The notes beneath the pieces were generated by a model, which searched no databases, was not told the DNA's origin, and was given only the letters and a program-made list of their open reading frames with translations. From positions 43,749,561-43,813,560 of the forward strand of contig NC_088775.1 of NCBI RefSeq assembly GCF_954871325.1: 64,000 bases of DNA, given 5' to 3'. The position numbers and the translations under genes are program-made. How positions within the stretch are numbered: position 1 is the first letter of the stretch; every line of letters begins with the position of its first letter. Source of the stretch: Gordionus sp. m RMFG-2023. Lineage: Eukaryota > Nematomorpha > Gordioida > Chordodea > Parachordodidae. This document shows positions 28,301-37,300 of this stretch, in pieces.

Positions 28301-31300
28301 AAAAAAAAGGTACAAAACTGTATTAAAACATCCCGACCAACTACGAATAAGGGAAGAAAGAACAGACGAAATCAAATCAATAATAACAATTGAACCAAGT
28401 CAAAAAGGAAGGCAAACGGGTTATCCAACAAGGGAACTAAAGCCAACAAAAAAAAATTAATAGATGAACTTGAACTTGGTAAATAAAAAGATTGGTAGAC
28501 GATCTTAACTTGGTGGGAAAGGAGATATGTTACATTTGAATATTTATTATTGTAAAGGTTAAGATATATTTTAAAAGGACGTTATTTGTATATTGTATTA
28601 TATTATATTATAACTTTCCGACATGTAATATAATATTGGTTAATCAAATTGCATATTATTAGAAGTTAAATTGGATAATTATATAAATGTATATATACCA
28701 AAAGAATTACAAATAAAATTCATTATCGTTTTTTAAACTTTATTCTTAATAAATATGTTTTTATTTTTAAAATATATCAGAAACCATAAATTTGTTATCT
28801 TTTGGAAGTTCCTGGTCGATAGATCTCGTTTTCTCTAAGGAAATTGTAAAAAGTAAAATCATAAATGATAAGTTCGCTTCAGCTTATTTAATTAATTTTA
28901 AATCCGACTATGCTTGCTTTTAAAACTTCTGTTTTAAATCTTTCTATAAAACCTCCTTTAGTCTGGAAGAATGCACATTTAAAAAAATATGAAGGCATAT
29001 GAAATATAAAAAAGAGATATTTTCCGCCTTTCGCTATTTAGGGTTATACATCTACTCCTTGATGTAAACAACATTTTTTGCGAGAACAAAAATTGTACTC
29101 ACAAAGTAAATATTTTATACCATGAAATTTTCTCATCTTCCACTCTAATAAAATTCGTGATATTCGCCAGATTATAACAACCGAACTGAAATGGAAATAT
29201 AATAATTTGTTTTAAAAATAGCTAAGTTATTTTTAATAATATATGAGGCATGTTCAATTCATTCAATTTTAGCTAAACTTATATTTAATATGTTTCTATA
29301 TATATTTTTATACAATTTTTTCTTTAATCGCATAACTAGTAAAAAGACTCGTCAGGAATCAAGAACCCAACAAGAATCAATTAAGGAAATCATTTTTATA
29401 TCGTTTCTCCCAATTCCTGAGCCACAATAGTCGCAATTTCATCATTTGAGATATGTGTAGCCATTCACAACAATCTACCTATGATGAGGAATATTGTTTT
29501 ATGACTTATTTAAATAAGCTTTGGCCTTGCCCTTTTGATTAAGCAATAAAAGAACTTTATACAAACTTATTATCAAAAATGCTTATCAAGTCAATACTAA
29601 ATCCTCAATAATTATAGCATACTTTGTCAAAGATTAATATAAATGATTTCCGAGGACTAATTATCTGTTTGGCTCAATGTTTTAAATAAGACTTTTCTTA
29701 GCACCTTGCAAATTTAATTTATTTCATCCAAAGCTCCATCCAAAATCTCTATTTATTTTGAGGCCCGTGCCTAGCCATTATTTTAAATTTTAGGCCTGAG
29801 CCTGTCCTGTCCCAAATTTAATCGAAAAATATAACTAAACGCCTATTTTACAATCAAATAATATAAAAACTTAATATCTTTACCCTAATCCTCGAGAAAT
29901 CTATTTTATTGCTTAGAATCTTATATATTTTGAGTCAATTAAACCAAAAGCCTTAACCCTATTTTCAAAAAAAAATATTTTTAGACCCAAGCCCAACTTT
30001 AACTTAATTTCCAGGTTCAACTAATATTTCTAAGGACCGATAAATATAAAATTGTAATTTTCATCAAACTCCATTCCCGATATTACAAATGATGTGATTC
30101 ATTTAAGATAATGCATTCACGATTATGCATTCACTATTATGCATTCATGATTATGCATTCGCGACTATACATTTGCGCTAATACTTTCGCTATAATGCAT
30201 TCGCTATAATAAATTCGCTTTAATATTTTCGCGATAATGCATTCGCGATAATTCATTCGCGGTAAAGCTTTTGCTGCAATGCATTCGCGATAATTCCTTC
30301 GCTGTAATGTATTCGCTATAACACTTTCGCCGTATTACATTCGCTATAATATTTTAGCTGTATAATATTCGCTATAATGCATTCGTGATATTATTTTCAC
30401 GATAATGCATTCGCAGTAATACATTCGCTATAATATTATTTCGCGGTAATCGATATAATTTTTATATGTATATCATTTTTTTAAATATATAATACATCTT
30501 ATTTTAATAATTATATTATTTATATCAATGAATCCCATTATGCAGAATCGGTCAACTGATATGAATCCTCTGCCTCAGTTATTGGCCGAAAAATATCGGC
30601 GATGTTAAACTCCATAAAAACTAATTCAATTAATATATCTAATTATCTTCCGGAATTTTTGACATTTCAAACAAATTTATAAGCAGCCCTAAGTATGAAA
30701 CGTTAAAATAAATATTATTTTCCTTACTACTTATATTTATTATTTTATAGATTTAAATCTGCCAATATTTTTGAAATTGGAATAATTTTATAGCGATAAA
30801 CATGCTAATGGGGATGAACAAAAATACCAGCCTACCGGGATTATTGGAGCATAATGCCAGATTTCCACGATCAATATATAGCCAAACTAATGCTTGTAAA
30901 TAGGGTTGAATGGCTGCTTATCCATACAAATGATAATACTTTGACCTCTCAGAGCGAATCTTTTGATTTCGATAAACATGTCCGACCTTGTAAGACTATG
31001 ATGCTGGCAGAAATGATAACTTATGTGGCAGCTTATTAGCAGAGCCCAGCTATCCAACACCATCTAATAAAAACAAGTGCCTTTGAAGATTAGGAGATGT
31101 GACGCCTCACATAGAAGAAGATATTCTCCTTGTTCAATAGTTATACTAGAACATCGTTCTTATTTGTGGCGCTATAACTCTCTTAAAGTTGAAATTGTTT
31201 TAAACCGTATCATGAAATATGTTTATTTGCACAATGGGATATCAGATGTCCCCTTTAAATTTTGTAATATCTTATGAAATCTTTATATATATTTTTAAAA

Positions 31301-34300
31301 ATAAAATTATACCGAAATTATATGAGATTTTTACTATATTTTTAATAAAAAATTTTACCTATGCAAAATAGGACTTTTTTAAAATTTCTGTGCATGAAAG
31401 GTTTAATAATAACAAAAATTGAATATTCTTATATCATATTCTAATGTTAAATATCCGAGTCCGAGTGGTTGGTCGACTGACTTAGTGCAGAACTAGAGTC
31501 GTGAACTCGATGAGGTCAATCCAGTATTATATCGAAATAATTATATTGTATAAATAAATTAGAATACTTTATCGGGCTGCGAAGATAAATTAATAAAATT
31601 TGTCTGTTATATGATTTTTATTTGATATATCTTCAAAAAAATGCGGTATCATATATTTACTAAATTAAAAATTTCAATTAGGGCCCGAACCTATAAAAAT
31701 TTGGGCCAACATCGGGACTAAAACAAATATAAATTTCGAACCAGGTAGGACAGACATTTTATCGGATAAAGACTTTGATTTTAAAATTTATTTTGGATTC
31801 AAATCAACTCGGAAGTCGACAAAAAAATTTTGCCCTATAATTTATATTTTAGAGAATAACTAAGGAAATGTTTATTGTCCTTATCTCAGATTTCATTGAA
31901 ATATCGTACCCTTTAACATTACAAAGATATTTTTTTGGATCGGATCTTGAAAAAAATTTCTTGAATCAGTTGAGAAGATTTCTTGAATCAGTTGAATTTC
32001 TAATTTTTTACCAGATTTTTATTTAAATTGAGTAAAATGAAATAGAAATTTGACAAATTAATTTATAATATTTGTTGTGATGATCGAGGATTATGCTAAT
32101 TAGATGTTGTACTTATGTTACGCTTAACTATGATTTTTATTATGTTAATGTTATGTTTACTTAAGTTGAGTTTAACAATGTGTTGATTATTCTAATTTTT
32201 ATGTTTTTGTTTTATTCATAATTTTGGAGTATATTATTAAGTTTTATGTTTCGTATAATTTGGATGAATATGCAAATGTTGATAAAAAGATTAAAATATT
32301 TAATATTCGTTTTTATATCAAAAATTATTATTCTTTTTCTTAAAATAAAGTTCATATTTAATTATTTAATTTTTAGTTAATTATTTAATTCTTGTTTAAA
32401 TTAAATATAATTCATTCAGTCCAGTACCATGACTTAAAAAAGTCATGGCGGAGTGAGGAAAATAAAAGGAAAAATTATATCAGGGACGATTTGTATGATA
32501 TATTATATATAATATATATAAGTATCAAGTTTATTAATTTTCTTATATGCAATTAATATTTTAAAATTAGTTAAATTAATGTTAATTTGTTGGTTAGAGA
32601 TGTATATAAGTCAATTTAATTTTGTAGATATTTTTGTTAAAATATTGTGTTGATTTTAATAGTGGTAATATTTTTAAGTTTCGCTTTAGGAGTAGGAAGA
32701 AATACGTTATATGATGGAAAAATTGTTGGAAAAGTTAAAAAGTTGATAAGAGAAAAAGATAATTTAAGACAGACAAACATAAGACATTTTAATTGTTATA
32801 GTTAAAGTCAACCTGGTCATATGTAGTGTTGTTAAAAAGTCGAGTTCTTACGAATTGCGACTCGAGTCGTAGTCGTAAAAAACGGCTCCGACTCAAGCCG
32901 ATCAAGGAGCCGCATGAGTCGGCTCGCTTAGTCGGCTCACTTAGTCGGCTAGCTTAGTCGGCTCACTTAGTGGGCTCAGAGGGTAGCTTGAGTTTATTTT
33001 AAATTTAGAGCCAAAAATTATTTTAAAGTTATTGAGAAATTTTAAATAATAATGTAGAATTTTATTTATTTATTTTTAGTAAAATAATTTATTTTATTTA
33101 TATTTTATTTAATGCAAATAATATGTTTTGATTTGATTATAATAAAAATGGATTTATTTATTTGATTTTTTTTTAAATAAAAAAAAAATTAATATTTTTG
33201 AGCTAAAAATTTTAAGAAAAAAATATTTTTGAAACATATTTTGCTGATTTTTTGAAGAAATTTTATTCTTTTGTTTTATCATAAAATTTTATTCTTTTTT
33301 TAATTATATCATAAATAAATAATCTTTTAGGTCAAATCTTCTATAGTTTTTTTTATATTATTTTTATAAATATATCTATATTTTAAGTTTATTATTAGAG
33401 GTGGCTTTTTCTAAATATTTTTTTAATAAATATATTTATATTTTAAGAATATTAAAAGAGGTGGTTTTTCTAAATTATTTTTTTATTAATATTTATGTCA
33501 AACTTTTTTTTAATGCCGCAATTGTCATATGCGTTATTTTTTAAGATTTTTGGACACAAAAGGGTTATAATATAATTTATATTGTAAAGATATTATATTA
33601 TAAATTCAATGAAGATGTTCCCTGGAAAAATGATAATTATCATAATGGGTAGGTATATTTTTGAACATATAAGATTTTTTTATGACGCTAATGGGCAAAA
33701 ATATGTTTCTTTAACAGGTAAAATTTAATGTAGATGTACCCTAGATAAATGACAATTGTCATAATAGTTATTTTTAAAGTTTTTCGAATTTTTTGACGTA
33801 AATGGGCTAAAATAAGCATTGCTAACATGTTAAAATAAAATTTTAGTGAAGATGTACCCTAGATAAGTGACAATTGTCATAATCGTTGTTTTTAAAGTTT
33901 TTCGAATTTTTTTGACGTAAATGGGCTAAAATAAGCATTGCTAACATGTTAAAATAAAATTTTAGTGAAGATGTACCCTAGATAAGTGACAATTGTCATA
34001 ATCGTTGTTTTTAAAGTTTTTCGAATTTTTTTGACGTAATTGGGCTAAAATAAGCATTGCTAACATTATTAAATAAAATTTTAGTGGAGATGTACCATAG
34101 ATAAGTGACAATTGTCATAATCGTTGTTTTTAAAGTTTTTCGAATTTTTTTGACGTAATTGGGCTAAAATAAGCATTGCTAACATTATTAAATAAAATTT
34201 TAGTGGAGATGTACCATAGATAAGTGACAATTGTCATAATCGTTGTTTTTAAAGTTTTTCAAATTTTTTTGACGTAAATGGGCTAAAATAAGCATTGCTA

Positions 34301-37300
34301 ATGTTTAAATAAAATTTTAGTGGAGATGTACCATAGATAAGTGACAATTGTCATAATCTTTGTCTTTAAAGTTTTTCGAATTTTTTTGACGTAAATGGGC
34401 TAAAATAAGCATTGCTAACATGTTTAAATAAAATTTTAGTGGAGATGTACCATAGATAAGTGACAATTGTCATAATCGTTGTTTTTAAAGGAATTTTTTT
34501 GACGTAAATGGGCTAAAATAAGCATTGCTAACATGTTTAAATAAAATTTTAGTGGAGATGTACCATAGATAAGTGACAATTGTCATAATCTTTGTCTTTA
34601 AAGTTATTCGAATTTTTTTGACGTAAATGGGCTAAAATAAGCTTTGCTAACATGTTTAAATAAAATTTTAGTGGAGATGTACCATAGATAAGTGACAATT
34701 GTCATAATCGTTGTTTTTAAAGTTTTTCGAATTTTTTTGACGTAATTGGGCTAAAATAAGCATTGCTAACATTATTAAATAAAATTTTAGTGGAGATGTA
34801 CCATAGATAAGTGACAATTGTCATAATCGTTGTTTTTAAAGTTTTTCGAATTTTTTTGACGTAATTGGGCTAAAATAAGCATTGCTAACATTATTAAATA
34901 AAATTTTAGTGGAGATGTACCATAGATAAGTGACAATTGTCATAATCGTTGTTTTTAAAGTTTTTCGAATTTTTTTGACGTAAATGGGCTAAAATAAGCA
35001 TTGCTAATGTTTAAATAAAATTTTAGTGGAGATGTACCATAGATAAGTGACAATTGTCATAATCTTTGTCTTTAAAGTTTTTCGAATTTTTTTGACGTAA
35101 ATGGGCTAAAATAAGCATTGCTAACATGTTTAAATAAAATTTTAGTGGAGATGTACCATAGATAAGTGACAATTGTCATAATCGTTGTTTTTAAAGGAAT
35201 TTTTTTGACGTAAATGGGCTAAAATAAGCATTGCTAACATGTTTAAATAAAATTTTAGTGGAGATGTACCATAGATAAGTGACAATTGTCATAATCTTTG
35301 TCTTTAAAGTTTTTCGAATTTTTTTGACGTAAATGGGCTAAAATAAGCTTTGCTAACATGTTTAAATAAAATTTTAGTGGAGATGTACCATAGATAAGTG
35401 ACAATTGTCATAATCGTTGTTTTTAAAGTTTTTCGAATTTTTTTGACGTAATTGGGCTAAAATAAGCATTGCTAACATTATTAAATAAAATTTTAGTGGA
35501 GATGTACCATAGATAAGTGACAATTGTCATAATCGTTGTTTTTAAAGTTTTTCGAATTTTTTTGACGTAAATGGGCTAAAATAAGCATTGCTAATGTTTA
35601 AATAAAATTTTAGTGGAGATGTACCATAGATAAGTGACAATTGTCATAATCTTTGTCTTTAAAGTTTTTCGAATTTTTTTGACGTAAATGGGCTAAAATA
35701 AGCATTGCTAACATGTTTAAATAAAATTTTAGTGGAGATGTACCATAGATAAGTGACAATTGTCATAATCGTTGTTTTTAAAGGAATTTTTTTGACGTAA
35801 ATGGGCTAAAATAAGCATTGCTAACATGTTTAAATAAAATTTTAGTGGAGATGTACCATAGATAAGTGACAATTGTCATAATCTTTGTCTTTAAAGTTTT
35901 TCGAATTTTTTTGACGTAAATGGGCTAAAATAAGCTTTGCTAACATGTTTAAATAAAATTTTAGTGGAGATGTACCATAGATAAGTGACAATTGTCATAA
36001 TCGTTGTTTTTAAAGTTTTTCGAATTTTTTTGACGTAATTGGGCTAAAATAAGCATTGCTAACATTATTAAATAAAATTTTAGTGGAGATGTACCATAGA
36101 TAAGTGACAATTGTCATAATCGTTGATTTTAAAGTTTTTCGAATTTTTTTGACGTAAATGGGCTAAAATAAGCATTGCTAACATGTTTAAATAAAATTTT
36201 AGTGGAGATGTACCATAGATAAGTGACAATTGCCATAATCTTTGTCTTTAAAGTTTTTCGAATTTTTTTGACGTAAATGGGCTAAAATAAGCATTGCTAA
36301 CATGTTTAAATAAAATTTTAGTGGAGATGTACCATAAATAAGTGACAATTGTCATAATCGTTGTTTTTAAAGTTTTTCGAATTTTTTTGATGTAATTGGG
36401 CTAAAATAAGCATTGCTAACATTATTAAATAAAATTTTAGTGGAGATGTACCATAGATAAGTGACAATTGTCATAATCGTTGTTTTTAAAGGAATTTATA
36501 ATAATAATTTTTGGTTTTTAATTATAAGAGAAAACAAGAGATATAAATATAGAAAATCTGAATTTAGGAATATATATGACAAATAATTTGTGAAGATGTG
36601 CGAAAGGTCGAATTGAAAAATTTTAAAGATAAATAAATGTCCGAGAATTAAGATAAAAATAGAAGCAGAAATACGTTTTTTATTAGATATAGGAGCTGAA
36701 ATTAGCCTTATGAATGTAAAAGATTTTAATAAATTTTAGCCAGAAAAAGAATTCGTTACAAAAAAAAAGAGCCAGACAATTAGATGGTAGCATAGTTAAA
36801 GTTTTAGGTTATTATATGATAAAATTACCTGGAATTAATAAGAGTATAATGTTATGGATAACAACGTTGAAAATTGAGCCAATTTTAGTTTGGTACGACA
36901 GACAATAAGTCCTGACTACAATTGGTGGAATTTTTTTGAAACTGTCTCCGAGATTAATGAGGTAAATAGAGAACTAATAAAGAGTGATATCGATAAGATT
37001 AAGTTACTTAGAAGTTAAACAAGATTTAGTTCTCAATAAACTAACAAACACCAGTGATTAGGTATAAAAGTAAGATAGAAGAGAATAATGTATCAAGAGA
37101 TATAAATTTTATAGAGGTAACTCCAGTGAAATCAACAAACATAGGTAATCTAAAAAATGTTGAAGTAGATTTAAAAATATTGGAAAACTACTAGGCTAAA
37201 TTTTGTGGATTAAGAAGATTACCGTTTTCTTGGACAGAGGAAATAGATAAGGAAAACTAAACAAATGGCTAAAAAAGAAAGAAGACCAATATAGCGTCTG

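Noticed and set aside
28208-28460. Overlapping plus-strand frames of 61 and 78 residues
   Set aside because: They fall in the interior of LTR element C, are Lys/Arg-rich from purine-rich DNA, contain a short internal duplication and show no domain.
31455-31530. Functional tRNA gene
   Set aside because: An A-box-like sequence is present, but the B box is degenerate and no acceptor stem pairs. At most it is a decayed tRNA-derived repeat.
18335-36495. CRISPR array
   Set aside because: The repeats are contiguous satellites or minisatellites without unique spacers, in an intron-containing nuclear genome.
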